Notes: generated from the sequence alone by a model not told the origin. Positions 43,266-51,249 are shown, counted from the stretch's first letter. The stretch: DNA of 54,470 nt from an uncultured Acidimicrobiales bacterium (GCA_902805655.1 CADCTF010000053.1:69664-124133); one strand, 5' to 3'. Numbers and translations are program-made.

Positions 43266-43537
43266 TGCCGGACGGCGATCAGCGCGACTTGCACGCGCTG
43301 GGTCTCAGAGCCGGTGAGGCGGTGCGCTTCCGGCGCTTCGCCGACGGTCCGTGGCGAGCTGGTCGGGCCGTCGGCATCGAACGGGACGGAAGCCTGGCCA
43401 TCACGGACGAGAACGGCGCAGCTCGGGCCATACCGATACCGCTGGTCGAGGTCGGTGCGACCGGCCCCCGCGGCGCCAGGCTCTGGGAACCCCTGACCCG
43501 ACGCGCCCAGCGAGCCGATCAGCTCTCGTTCTTCTGA
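43265..43537 (+). CDS. Conserved hypothetical protein, 90 residues
   Basis: A small protein with no recognised family. It looks like a beta-rich SH3-like or PilZ-like barrel: VRFRRFADGPWRAGRAVGIERDGSLAITDENGAARAIP, then RGARLWEPL. Its GTG begins on the G of the WS/DGAT stop (TAGTG), so it is translated with that enzyme. A role linked to lipid storage is inferred from coupling only. The C-terminus ADQLSFF is hydrophobic. Confidence 0.65.
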   Translation: MPDGDQRDLHALGLRAGEAVRFRRFADGPWRAGRAVGIERDGSLAITDENGAARAIPIPLVEVGATGPRGARLWEPLTRRAQRADQLSFF

Positions 43538-43570
43538 CCCCGGAGGGAGGGTCCTCGGGACGGCGGTGGC

Positions 43571-44347
43571 TCAGCGGGCCGGCAGGTGGTCGCGCGGTTC
43601 CACCGTCGCGCCGCTGATCCGCACCTCGAAGTGGAGGTGCGACCCGGTCGAGTTGCCCGTCGAGCCCACGCTTCCCACCCGAGCCCCGCTCTGCACCGGA
43701 TCGCCGGGCCGGACGTCGACCTTCGACAGATGGGCGTACAGCGTGGACATCCCGAACCCGTGGTCGATCAGCACCATCGTGCCGTAGCCGGAGTAGCCCG
43801 ACGGAGCCGCACCGGCCGTCACCACGACACCGGCCGCGGCGGCCCACACCGGGTCGCCGGTGTCGCCGTTGATGTCGATGCCCGCATGGGAGTGCCCGGG
43901 ACGGCGCTCGCCGTAGGTGCCGGTGATCGGCCCCGCAGCCGGCCACGACAGTGCAGGACGAGTGCGGCCCCGCGACGAGACCGCTTCGCGCACCAGCCGC
44001 TCGGAGAGGGCTCGGGCCATCTCGGCCGCCTCGGCTTCCGCCGCCTGCACCGCGGCGTGCCACGTGACGGCGGCGTGCCAGGCAGCCGCCTCCTCCTCTG
44101 CGACGCGCGCGGCGGCCTGGGCGGCCTCCTGCTCCTCGGCCAGGCGGGAGTCGATGCCCGCCTGCAACGAGGCCGAGGCCTCGTTGCCGACCGGGCGGGT
44201 CGCTACGGGGTCAGCCGCGCCGAGCGGGGTCGACGAGGCCAGCGCCGGCCGCAGCGCAGCTGCTGGGGCGACGGCCAGTGCGACGACGAGCCCGAAGGTG
44301 ACGGCGGGGCAGGCGCGCGACGGAAGAGAGGTGAACGGCAGGGGGAT
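43571..44347 (-). CDS. M23 family metallopeptidase (secreted), probable non-AUG start
   Basis: The C-terminal half is a lysostaphin/LytM-type peptidoglycan endopeptidase: SHAGIDINGDTGDPV (HxxxD zinc site), STLYAHLSKVDVRPGD and GSHLHFEVRI (HxH). An Ala/Glu-rich coiled coil (LAEEQEAAQAAARVAEEEAA) precedes it. The only canonical start is TTG 44167, which would give a 198-residue protein without export signal. The frame is open upstream and encodes a credible signal peptide (RACPAVTFGLVVALAVAPAAA). ATC 44347 lies 6 nt after TACGTT and CTG 44341 follows two codons later; one of these is the likely start. It is exported to the cell wall. Confidence 0.8.
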   Translation of the reverse strand: MPLPFTSLPSRACPAVTFGLVVALAVAPAAALRPALASSTPLGAADPVATRPVGNEASASLQAGIDSRLAEEQEAAQAAARVAEEEAAAWHAAVTWHAAVQAAEAEAAEMARALSERLVREAVSSRGRTRPALSWPAAGPITGTYGERRPGHSHAGIDINGDTGDPVWAAAAGVVVTAGAAPSGYSGYGTMVLIDHGFGMSTLYAHLSKVDVRPGDPVQSGARVGSVGSTGNSTGSHLHFEVRISGATVEPRDHLPAR

Positions 44348-44353
44348 CGCAGG

Positions 44354-44359
44354 AACGTA
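44354..44359 (-). promoter_or_regulatory. -10 box of M23 peptidase gene (TACGTT)
   Basis: TACGTT is 6 nt upstream of the ATC at 44347 and 12 nt upstream of CTG 44341, with no ATG/GTG/TTG in range. Confidence 0.4.
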
Positions 44360-44387
44360 GTCGCAGGGCCCCGCCGGACTCCAAACG

Positions 44388-45341
44388 TCAACCCTGAGGA
44401 GCGAGGTCCCTCACGGCCTGTTGCGCATCCATCCCGTAGGGCAGCACCGCCAACGTCGGCGTGGTCACCCCGTTCTCCATGTACCGGGCGATGTGCTCGC
44501 GACACTCGCCGGGCGAGCCGTACACGATGAGATCGTCGACCACCGCATCCGGGATCGCAGCGGTGGCGGCCTTCCGGTCCCCCGCCTTCCACAGGTCCCA
44601 CATGGGCTGCAGCTGCGGCCCGCGGCCGAGCCACTCGTGGAAGGCGGCGTACACCGGCACGTTGAGGTAGGAGGCGATCAGGCGCCGGGCGAGGCCGCGC
44701 ACCATGTCGGCATCCTCTGAGGGGCAGACGTAGATCCGGGCCACGATCTCCTTGCCGGCGCCGACCTCCGGCACGATGCGCGCCACGTCGGCCGCCGAGA
44801 GCCAGTTGATGATCGTGCCGTCGCTCTCCCGGCCGGCCATCCGCAGCATGCCGGGCCGCAGCGCGGCCACGAGGATGGGCGGCACCTGCTTGGGCACCCG
44901 ACCGAGCTTGAAGCCCGAGCTCTGGATGGTGTCGAACGGCCCCTCCACCTTCTCGCCCGTGAGGGCCTGCTTCACGAAGCGCACCATGTCCCGCGTGCGC
45001 TTGTAGGGCTCCTCGAAGGGGATGCCGTTCCACCGTTCGACGATCACGTTGGAGGAAGCACCGATGCCCATGGCGAACCGCCCGGGCGCGGCCTCGGCCA
45101 TGGTGGCCACGCTCTGGGCGAGGAGGGCCGGCCCCCGCGTGTACGCCGGGATGATGGCCACGCCCAGCCGCACATCGGGCACCCAGGCCGCAGCCATCGC
45201 AAGGGGGACGAACCCGTCGGCGGCATCGGCCTCACTCGACCAGAAGTCCGTGTAGCCGAGGTCTCGGCACTCCAGCAGCCGGTCTTTCTGCGCGTGCAGC
45301 GGACCGCCCAGAGGGATGGTTATGCCGTATGGGGACGTCAT
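44388..45341 (-). CDS. LLM class (F420-type) flavin-dependent oxidoreductase
   Basis: A 317-residue luciferase-like monooxygenase family barrel. It has FWSSEADAADGFVPLAMAA, GVAIIPAYTRGPALLAQSVAT, GRFAMGIGASSNVIVERWNG and PILVAALRPGMLRMAGRESDG, the last being typical of F420-dependent members. These use reduced F420 or FMN to reduce or oxidise diverse lipophilic substrates; this one's substrate is unknown. The ATG at 45341 stands 8 nt after TAGAGT. It lies upstream of the M23 peptidase gene on the same strand. Confidence 0.92.
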   Translation of the reverse strand: MTSPYGITIPLGGPLHAQKDRLLECRDLGYTDFWSSEADAADGFVPLAMAAAWVPDVRLGVAIIPAYTRGPALLAQSVATMAEAAPGRFAMGIGASSNVIVERWNGIPFEEPYKRTRDMVRFVKQALTGEKVEGPFDTIQSSGFKLGRVPKQVPPILVAALRPGMLRMAGRESDGTIINWLSAADVARIVPEVGAGKEIVARIYVCPSEDADMVRGLARRLIASYLNVPVYAAFHEWLGRGPQLQPMWDLWKAGDRKAATAAIPDAVVDDLIVYGSPGECREHIARYMENGVTTPTLAVLPYGMDAQQAVRDLAPQG

Positions 45342-45349
45342 GGCGCGGG

Positions 45350-45355
45350 ACTCTA
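45350..45355 (-). promoter_or_regulatory. -10 box of LLM oxidoreductase gene (TAGAGT)
   Basis: TAGAGT ends 8 nt before the ATG at 45341. Confidence 0.5.
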
Positions 45356-45460
45356 GTTCCGGGCATGACCAGGCCTTCGGAGGCGTTGTACGGAGGTGAC
45401 ATGACAGTGCACGAAGCCTCCCCCCGGAAAGCTGTCACACCCCCTCCCCACAATGGGGAC

Positions 45461-45601
45461 ATGCAGCGACAGCTCGTTCTCATCGACAAGGCGCCCCGCT
45501 CGTGGCAGCTCGACGAGCGCACCCGTGAAGTAGGCCGCAAGGGCCTCGCCGAAGCACGCCGCGCCCTTGCGTCATCGTCCCGCACGCGGCGCGCCGCCTG
45601 A
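45461..45601 (+). CDS. Small basic conserved protein, 46 residues
   Basis: A short ORF reading MQRQLVLIDKAPRSWQLDE, then TREVGRKGLAEARRALASS and a basic RTRRAA tail. It is helical, basic and without a membrane segment. I recall similar short actinobacterial ORFs (QLxLI...WxLDxxTRxxGRxGxAEAR) but cannot check this here. CACAAT ends 6 nt before the ATG, fitting the leaderless geometry; longer in-frame starts upstream are not supported. The function is unknown. Confidence 0.55.
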   Translation: MQRQLVLIDKAPRSWQLDERTREVGRKGLAEARRALASSSRTRRAA

Positions 45602-45650
45602 CCCCTCGCGGGGTCGACCGGCTGTCTCACCCGCCCGCCACACTGTGACG

Positions 45651-46199
45651 GTGCACCTACGGTCCCGTGCCTCTGCCCACCGCCTCGTCGTCGGTGCACT
45701 GGTGGTCTCCGTGCTGGTCGGAGCATGCGGTGACAGCGACGACGCGGTGGCCGGCGCCGAGGCGGCGCTCGGCGAGGCGACGGTCACCAAGGTGACCGAC
45801 GGCGACACGATCCGGGTGCGGATCTCCGGGCAGGACGAGCCGGTGCGCCTCATCGGAATCGACACTCCCGAGACCCATGGCCAGGGCGGCCTGCGCGAGT
45901 GCTACGGCAGCGAGGCGTCCGCTCGCACGGCGGCGCTGCTACCGATCGGGTCCAAGGTCCGCCTGGTCCGCGACGCCGAGGCGCGAGACCGATACGGCCG
46001 GCTGCTGGCCTACGTGTACCGGGACTCCGACGATCTCTTCGTCAACCTGACGCTGGCGCGGGAGGGGTACGCCGCGGTACTGACCATCCCGCCCAACGTG
46101 GCCCACACGGAGGCCTTCGTGTCCGCCGCAGCGAGAGCACGGGATGAGCAGCGCGGGCTGTGGGGCCGCTGTGGAGGAGCGGACACCCCCTTAGGCTGA
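45651..46199 (+). CDS. Thermonuclease (SNase) family lipoprotein
   Basis: A protein of about 182 residues with a lipoprotein signal (VVGALVVSVLVGAC, Cys about 24) and an SNase OB-fold domain: TVTKVTDGDTIRVRI, VRLIGIDTPETHG (catalytic Arg, Asp, Glu set), ARDRYGRLLAYVY and NLTLAREGYA. It is a Ca-dependent nuclease anchored outside the membrane, probably for nutrient DNA. GTG 45651 is 6 nt after CACACT; GTG 45645 is an alternative two codons earlier. Its last codons contain the -10 box of the ChbG-like gene. Confidence 0.9.
   Translation: MHLRSRASAHRLVVGALVVSVLVGACGDSDDAVAGAEAALGEATVTKVTDGDTIRVRISGQDEPVRLIGIDTPETHGQGGLRECYGSEASARTAALLPIGSKVRLVRDAEARDRYGRLLAYVYRDSDDLFVNLTLAREGYAAVLTIPPNVAHTEAFVSAAARARDEQRGLWGRCGGADTPLG
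46192..46197 (+). promoter_or_regulatory. -10 box of ChbG/YdjC-like gene (TAGGCT)
   Basis: TAGGCT overlaps the stop codon of the SNase gene and ends 6 nt before GTG 46204. Confidence 0.45.
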
Positions 46200-46203
46200 G
46201 GCC

Positions 46204-47040
46204 GTGCCGTCCCCGCTCGCCGAACGCCTGGGTCACCCGGCCGACGCCAGGCTCGTGATCATCACGTGTGACGACCTCGGTTCGAGCCATGCGGCCAATG
46301 CCGGCATCTTCGAAGCCCTGGCGTGCGGCGGGGCCTCCACCGCGTCGCTCATGGTGCCGGGTGCCTGGGCGCGCCAGGCGGCGGCGAGCTACCGCGGCGA
46401 GGACATCGGCGTCCACCTGACGCTCAACGCCGAGCACGACCTCTTCCGCTGGGGGCCCATCACGGCCGCCCCTTCCCTGCTCGACGGCGACGGCGGCTTC
46501 CCGCGCACCGTCGAAGATTTCTGGGACCACGCCGACCTGGACGAGGTGCGCAAGGAGCTTCGCGCTCAGGTCGAGCGTGCCGTCCTGTGGGGGTTCGACG
46601 TCAGCCACCTCGACTCGCACCTGGCGGCGCTCCAGAACCGGCCGGAGTTCTTCGACGTCTACCTGGAGCTGGCGGTGGACTTCCGGCTCCCCCTGCGCCT
46701 GTCCGGGCCGGCGACGGAACGTTCGACCGGCTTCCCCTTCCGACGGCTCGCCGCGGCCGAAGGAGTGGTCTTCCCCGACGACCTCGCCTACGTGCACGGC
46801 CCCGACCGGCGCAGCCGCTTCGAGCAGGTCCTGGCCGACCTCGCCCCCGGGGTCACCGAGATCTCGCTCAGTCCGGCTCTCGACACCGGCGAGCTGCGAG
46901 CCATCACGCCCGACTGGTCCGAGCGGGCCGGTGACCACCGGGTGCTCACCGGCGAGCCGACCGTCGGCGAGCTCCTCGCCCGGTCCGGAGCCACGCTCGT
47001 TGGCTATCGCGCCCTCCGCCGGATCATGCGCAAAGCATGA
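46204..47040 (+). CDS. ChbG/HpnK (YdjC) family carbohydrate deacetylase
   Basis: This 278-residue protein has the YdjC-fold metal site: ITCDDLGSSHAANAG (Asp-Asp), DIGVHLTLNAEHDL (His) and VSHLDSHLAALQ (HxDxH). Family members deacetylate chito-oligosaccharides (ChbG) or hopanoid precursors (HpnK). It has no signal peptide, so it acts in the cytoplasm. Neither chitin nor hopanoid genes are adjacent, so the substrate is undetermined. It lies immediately after the SNase gene. Confidence 0.9.
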   Translation: MPSPLAERLGHPADARLVIITCDDLGSSHAANAGIFEALACGGASTASLMVPGAWARQAAASYRGEDIGVHLTLNAEHDLFRWGPITAAPSLLDGDGGFPRTVEDFWDHADLDEVRKELRAQVERAVLWGFDVSHLDSHLAALQNRPEFFDVYLELAVDFRLPLRLSGPATERSTGFPFRRLAAAEGVVFPDDLAYVHGPDRRSRFEQVLADLAPGVTEISLSPALDTGELRAITPDWSERAGDHRVLTGEPTVGELLARSGATLVGYRALRRIMRKA

Positions 47041-47132
47041 CATCGCTCGACGCCGTTCGATTGGTGGTCCGACGCCCGAACCGGCTACGTAGGGACACGC
47101 AGGGAACCACTCCCCGACCAGGAGACAGCCAG

Positions 47133-47870
47133 ATGGAGATCAGCGAGGCCTCGCTACGCGCGATGGTCCGAGACGTCGATGACGAGCACCGCTCGGGCCT
47201 GCCCACGCTGCAGGACGACATCCGGGCCCTGCACGCCGAGACGCGGGCGCAGCGCACCAGCCGGCGAACCGTGCTGAAGCGGGTGGGCCAGGGCGGTGCC
47301 GTCCTGGCGATCGGTGGAGCCCTGTGGCCCGCGGCCGCCCGACCCGCCGGCGCCCAGGCGGCCACCCCGGAGCCGGACGACGCAGAGATCGCCGCGTTCG
47401 CGGAGAGCGTCGAGCTGGCCATCGTGGAGGCGTACCGCCAGGCCGTCGCCGGCGGCAAGATCCGCGTCGCAGCTGGCAACGAGGCGCTGACCACGTTCGC
47501 CGGACACCACCAGCAGCACGCCACCGCGCTGTCGACGCTGGCGGCCGCCAAGGCGACGAGGCGGCCGAACCAGAGCATCCTGACCAAGGTCACCGACCAG
47601 CTCCGCGCCGCGAGCACCGAGAGGGACGTGCTGAAGCTGGCCTACGAGCTGGAGAACGCGGCCGCCTCCACCTACCTGCAGAGCCTGGGCTCGCTCGACA
47701 GCACTGCCGCCCTGCAGCTGGCCGCGTCGATCCTGCCGATCGAGTCCCAGCACGCCGTCGTGCTCGGACAGGCGGCCGGCGTGACCCTCGCCGGCGAATC
47801 CGGCTACGTGCCGACCTTCCAGCGCAGCGACCAGGGTGTCAGCCCCGACGACCACCCCTTGAGCCAGTGA
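47133..47870 (+). CDS. Tat-exported ferritin-like domain protein, copy 1
   Basis: A 245-residue protein. After an unusually long cytoplasmic N-region (about 47 residues) comes a twin-arginine signal (TSRRTVLKRVG, then GGAVLAIGGALWPAAARPAGAQA). The mature part is a four-helix ferritin-like bundle with carboxylate/His ligands: VELAIVEAYRQAV, HHQQHATAL, YELENAAASTYL and PIESQHAVVL. The role of such exported DUF4439/ferritin-like proteins is unknown; iron or oxidant handling is inferred. The ATG at 47133 follows AGGAGA. The stop overlaps an in-frame GTG of the next gene, but that gene's better start is downstream. Confidence 0.85.
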   Translation: MEISEASLRAMVRDVDDEHRSGLPTLQDDIRALHAETRAQRTSRRTVLKRVGQGGAVLAIGGALWPAAARPAGAQAATPEPDDAEIAAFAESVELAIVEAYRQAVAGGKIRVAAGNEALTTFAGHHQQHATALSTLAAAKATRRPNQSILTKVTDQLRAASTERDVLKLAYELENAAASTYLQSLGSLDSTAALQLAASILPIESQHAVVLGQAAGVTLAGESGYVPTFQRSDQGVSPDDHPLSQ

Positions 47871-47899
47871 CCGAGAACCCGCAGCCCGGAGGCGCACCG

Positions 47900-48667
47900 A
47901 TGGACATCTCGAACGACTTCATCCGGCGCGAGCTCCGCGAATCCCGGGCCGAGCAGGCCGCCGCCATGGCCGGGCTCCGCAGCCTGCTCGGGCGAGTCTT
48001 CGGCGGAGGCTCACCGCAGCCGGCCGCAGCCAAGGCAGACCTGCTGCTCGGTGGTCTCGACCGTCGCGGCTTCTTCCGGATGGGGGGCGTCACCATCGCC
48101 GCTGCCGCCGTCTTCGGTGCCTGCGGCGGCGACGAGCCCGCCACCGTGGCCGCACAGGAGGAAGAAGAGGACGCTCCGGTGTCGCGCGGCGACATCAACA
48201 TCCTCCGCACCGCCACCTCTCTCGAGCTGGTGGCCGTGGATGTGTACAAGTCGGTGGCGGCCGGCGGCCTGGTGACCACGCCGGCGGTGCGTGAGGCGAC
48301 CACGGAGTTCGCGAAGCAGCACCAGGCGCACGCGGACCTGCTGAAGGGCCACACCGTGAAGGCGGGGGGTCAGGCCTACGACCGCCCCAACCCAACCCTG
48401 CTCGCCTCGTTGCAGCCGGCCCTGGCCGCCCTGACGAGCCAAGCCGGCGTGCTCGCCCTCGCCCTCGACATCGAGACGGCCGCCGCTCACACGTACCAGG
48501 CGAGCGTCAGCACCTTCACCGACAAGGGCCTCAATCGCATCGCCATGAGCATCGGCGGCATCGAGGCCCGCCACGTCGCCGTGCTGCGGGCCGCCGGAGG
48601 TCAGACGGCCGTGACCGAGGTGTTCCAGACGACGCCTCGGGCGGTGCCCACGAGCGCCGCCGTCTGA
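47900..48667 (+). CDS. Tat-exported ferritin-like lipoprotein, copy 2
   Basis: A 255-residue paralogue of the preceding protein. A long N-region is followed by LDRRGFFRMGG and a hydrophobic stretch ending in VFGAC, a twin-arginine signal with lipobox, so it should be folded before export and lipid-anchored. An acidic linker (QEEEEDAP) leads to the helical bundle: SLELVAVDVYKS, QHQAHADLLKGH, DIETAAAHTYQ and GIEARHVAVL. The ATG at 47900 has GGAGG 7 nt upstream; GTG 47867 would overlap the previous stop. The two genes form an operon. Confidence 0.85.
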   Translation: MDISNDFIRRELRESRAEQAAAMAGLRSLLGRVFGGGSPQPAAAKADLLLGGLDRRGFFRMGGVTIAAAAVFGACGGDEPATVAAQEEEEDAPVSRGDINILRTATSLELVAVDVYKSVAAGGLVTTPAVREATTEFAKQHQAHADLLKGHTVKAGGQAYDRPNPTLLASLQPALAALTSQAGVLALALDIETAAAHTYQASVSTFTDKGLNRIAMSIGGIEARHVAVLRAAGGQTAVTEVFQTTPRAVPTSAAV

Positions 48668-48679
48668 GCCGCTGCTGCC

Positions 48680-49066
48680 TCAGTAGTCGGTGACGGCTCG
48701 GAGCTTCTCGGCCAGCTCCCGGTACTCGGGGGACGACGTGATCGGCAGCAGGGCCATCAGCTTGGCCATGTTGCCCTCCACCTTGATGCGGCCCTGCATG
48801 AACGCCGCCTGCTCGTCGAGCTCACCCGTCTGGATCTTGCGGGCGTCGTCGTAGCTCATGGTGAGGGTGAGATCGGCGTCCTCCAGCCGGCCGAGTGAGT
48901 CCTCCAGCAGCTTGCCGTCCTCCAGCACCCAGTAGTACCGGATCTCGCCATCGGGTCCACCGGTGAGCACGTACTGCATCCGCGCCGTGGCTCCGGGTCG
49001 CTCGGGCTGCGCGTCTGCGAGCTCGCGCTGCGCGTCGAACCAGGGTTGGGTGAGCCACGTGGGCAT
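48680..49066 (-). CDS. SCP2 sterol-binding domain protein
   Basis: A 128-residue single-domain protein of the SCP2/ThiS-like lipid-transfer fold: MQYVLTGGPDGEIRYYWVLEDGKL, then DADLTLTMSYDDARKIQTGELDEQAAFMQGRIKVEGNMAKLM, the usual C-terminal half. It may bind fatty acyl or sterol ligands. The ATG has GAGGAGA upstream. It lies 38 bp after mca on the same strand and is likely co-transcribed with it. It converges with the ferritin-like operon, 12 bp away. Confidence 0.88.
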   Translation of the reverse strand: MPTWLTQPWFDAQRELADAQPERPGATARMQYVLTGGPDGEIRYYWVLEDGKLLEDSLGRLEDADLTLTMSYDDARKIQTGELDEQAAFMQGRIKVEGNMAKLMALLPITSSPEYRELAEKLRAVTDY

Positions 49067-49104
49067 GCAGACGTCTCCTCGGAGGGGGCGGACGCCGGCG
49101 GATG

Positions 49105-49986
49105 CTACCGGTCGGCTGTCTCCCGCACGCCGGCGAACAGGTCGTCCTCGAACCCTGATCCAGCCGGCGGCAGGTCGACGAGCGACCGGGCCAGGACCCA
49201 GTCCTCGATCGGGTACACCTTGCGTGACACCTCGGGAGGGAGCCCGAACCAGAACGGCGACTCCGGGTCGATCTGGGTGGCGTGGGCGAGGAGCGCCTCA
49301 CGACGGACGTCGTTGTAGTCGGTGACGTCGATCTTGGTCGTGATGCGATCGTCCTGCGACGGGCGCTCGAACCACTTCTCGTCGTACGGCGACTTCAGCC
49401 CCAGCTCGACGAACTTCTCGTGGGTCGCCAGCATCCGGGCACGCGACCAAGCCGAGTAGTAGAGCTTCAGCGGCTGCCACGGCTCACCGGCGTCGGGGTA
49501 GGCGTCGGGGTCACCGGCCTTCTCGAATGCCGGCACCGAGATGTCGTGCACGCGCAGGTGGTCGGGGTGCGGGTAGCCCTGCTGGTCGTCGCCGTAGGTG
49601 ATGATCACCTGGGGCCGGGTGCGCCGGATGATGGCCACCAACCGGCCCACGGCCTCGTCGAGGTCGGCCTTGGCGAAGCAGGCCGGATCCTCGTTGAAAG
49701 GGGTGCCCGGCATGCCGGAGTCGCGGTAGCCGAGCAGGACGACCTCGTCGTAGCCGATGATCTCCGTGGCCCGACGCAGCTCCTCCATGCGGACGGCGTG
49801 CAGGTTCTCCTTGACCTCGGGCCTCTCCATGGCCGGGTTCAGGATGTCGCCGGCCTCGCCGCCCGTGGCGGTGACGAGGACGGTGTGCACGCCGGCCGCG
49901 CTGTACTTGGCCACGGTGCCGGCGCCCTTCGACGACTCGTCGTCCGGATGGGCGTGGACGGTCAGAAGGCAGAGGCGGTCGGGCAT
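49105..49986 (-). CDS. mca: Mycothiol S-conjugate amidase
   Basis: This 293-residue zinc amidase cleaves mycothiol conjugates for detoxification and export of mercapturic acids. It has VHAHPDDESSKG (His13, Asp16), ATGGEAGDILNP, GYRDSGMPGTPFNEDP, PHPDHLRVHD (third ligand His) and KLYYSAWSRARM, and the length matches characterised Mca. It indicates that the organism makes mycothiol. The ATG at 49986 is 7 nt after TAGCCT. It is divergently arranged with nothing; the RNA methyltransferase lies upstream on the same strand, 39 bp away. Confidence 0.94.
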   Translation of the reverse strand: MPDRLCLLTVHAHPDDESSKGAGTVAKYSAAGVHTVLVTATGGEAGDILNPAMERPEVKENLHAVRMEELRRATEIIGYDEVVLLGYRDSGMPGTPFNEDPACFAKADLDEAVGRLVAIIRRTRPQVIITYGDDQQGYPHPDHLRVHDISVPAFEKAGDPDAYPDAGEPWQPLKLYYSAWSRARMLATHEKFVELGLKSPYDEKWFERPSQDDRITTKIDVTDYNDVRREALLAHATQIDPESPFWFGLPPEVSRKVYPIEDWVLARSLVDLPPAGSGFEDDLFAGVRETADR

Positions 49987-49993
49987 GGGTCGG

Positions 49994-49999
49994 AGGCTA
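49994..49999 (-). promoter_or_regulatory. -10 box of mca (TAGCCT)
   Basis: TAGCCT ends 7 nt before the mca ATG at 49986. Confidence 0.5.
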
Positions 50000-50025
50000 C
50001 CGGCACCTCGCGGGCTCGGCCCGGG

Positions 50026-51213
50026 TCAGCCGCGGGAGTACGCAGTGACCACTTCCACATGGGGCGTGTGCGGGAAGGCGTCCACCAGCTCCACATCGGT
50101 CAGCTGATAGCCGGCCTCCGTCAGCAGGCGGGCGTCCCGGCCGAGCGAGCCTGCGTCGCAGCTCACCAGCACCACTCGTCGAGGCTCGGCCGCCAGGAGG
50201 GCCGACGTGCCGGGGCGACCGAGCCCGGTGCGGGCCGGGTCGGCGACCACGACGTCCGCGGGCTGCGGCCTCCAGCGGCCGACCTCGCAGCGGACGACCC
50301 GCGCGTTCGCACCGAGGTTGGCCCGGGCATCGCGGGCTGCATCCGGCGAGCTCTCGAGCGCGACGATCGCCGCCGCCGACCGGAGCGCGGTGGCACCGAA
50401 CAGGCCGATGCCGGCATAGGCGTCGACCACCGTCGCCGCCTCCAGCCCGTCATCCACGAGGGCCCGACCGACCGCAGCCACCAGCGCTTCTGCCACCGCC
50501 GGCCCGGATTGGAAGAACGACTGCGCCGACACCCGCAGGGGCACGCCGTCCACCTCCTCGTGGAGGGCTGCTCGTCCCGGGCGGGCGGCGTCGACCACCA
50601 CCACGCCGGGCGGCACGACGGCCTCGGCCGGCATCGGCGTCACGACCATGCGCTCGCCGGTGGCGACGGACGTCCGCAGGACGACCTCGGGAGCCGAGCC
50701 GAACCGCCCCTCGAAGACCAGCTCCTCCAGCGACGGGTGGAGCACCCCGCAGCCTACGGTCGGCACCACCAGGTCGCTGCTGCGCCGCCCCCGGTACGCC
50801 ACGCGCCCGGACGTCGCCGGGTCGGGAGCAAGCCTCACCGTGGTCCGCAGCGAAGGGGAGCCCACCGGCTGGGTGAACCGGATCGGCGGCACGGACGGCA
50901 GGCGCCCGGTGCGCCGCAGCGCCTCGGAGACGATGGTCTCCTTCAGCTGGCGCTGCGAGGCGAAGCCGACGTGCTGCCAGCCGCAGCCCCCGCAGCCGCG
51001 GGCCACGTTGGCGCAGGGGGGCGCCGTCCGCTCCGGCGCCGCCTCGAGCACTTCGACCACCCGACCCCGCACGTAGTCACGACGATCGTCCACGATCTCC
51101 ACCAGCACCCGTTCACCGGGCAGCGCGCCCTCGACGAACGCAACACGGCCGTCGGGGTGGCGGGCGATGCCGTCGCCGCCGGTGGCCACACCGGTGGTCG
51201 CAACCTCGAGCAC
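50026..51213 (-). CDS. RNA (uracil-5-)-methyltransferase family (RumA/RlmD-like)
   Basis: This 395-residue SAM-dependent methyltransferase has an N-terminal TRAM domain (residues 1-60), then an iron-sulfur cysteine set (Cys67, Cys74, Cys77 in CANVARGCGGCGWQH, with a likely fourth in VGCGVLHPSL). The Rossmann domain has VVDAYAGIGLFG, ADVVVADPARTGLG and the catalytic cysteine motif VSCDAGSLGRD. It methylates U in rRNA or tRNA; the exact base is not predictable. GTG 51213 lies 6 nt after TAGCGT, and the promoter region is shared with the divergent isomerase gene. Confidence 0.92.
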   Translation of the reverse strand: MLEVATTGVATGGDGIARHPDGRVAFVEGALPGERVLVEIVDDRRDYVRGRVVEVLEAAPERTAPPCANVARGCGGCGWQHVGFASQRQLKETIVSEALRRTGRLPSVPPIRFTQPVGSPSLRTTVRLAPDPATSGRVAYRGRRSSDLVVPTVGCGVLHPSLEELVFEGRFGSAPEVVLRTSVATGERMVVTPMPAEAVVPPGVVVVDAARPGRAALHEEVDGVPLRVSAQSFFQSGPAVAEALVAAVGRALVDDGLEAATVVDAYAGIGLFGATALRSAAAIVALESSPDAARDARANLGANARVVRCEVGRWRPQPADVVVADPARTGLGRPGTSALLAAEPRRVVLVSCDAGSLGRDARLLTEAGYQLTDVELVDAFPHTPHVEVVTAYSRG

Positions 51214-51219
51214 CCGTCG

Positions 51220-51225
51220 ACGCTA
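51220..51225 (-). promoter_or_regulatory. -10 box of RNA methyltransferase gene (TAGCGT)
   Basis: TAGCGT plus 6 nt to GTG 51213. It occupies the position where a -35 for the divergent promoter at 51244 would lie. Confidence 0.5.
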
Positions 51226-51243
51226 CCCGTGCCGGGGCTGCCC

Positions 51244-51249
51244 TACCGT
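51244..51249 (+). promoter_or_regulatory. -10 box of TIM-barrel isomerase gene (TACCGT)
   Basis: TACCGT plus 6 nt to GTG 51256. Confidence 0.5.
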
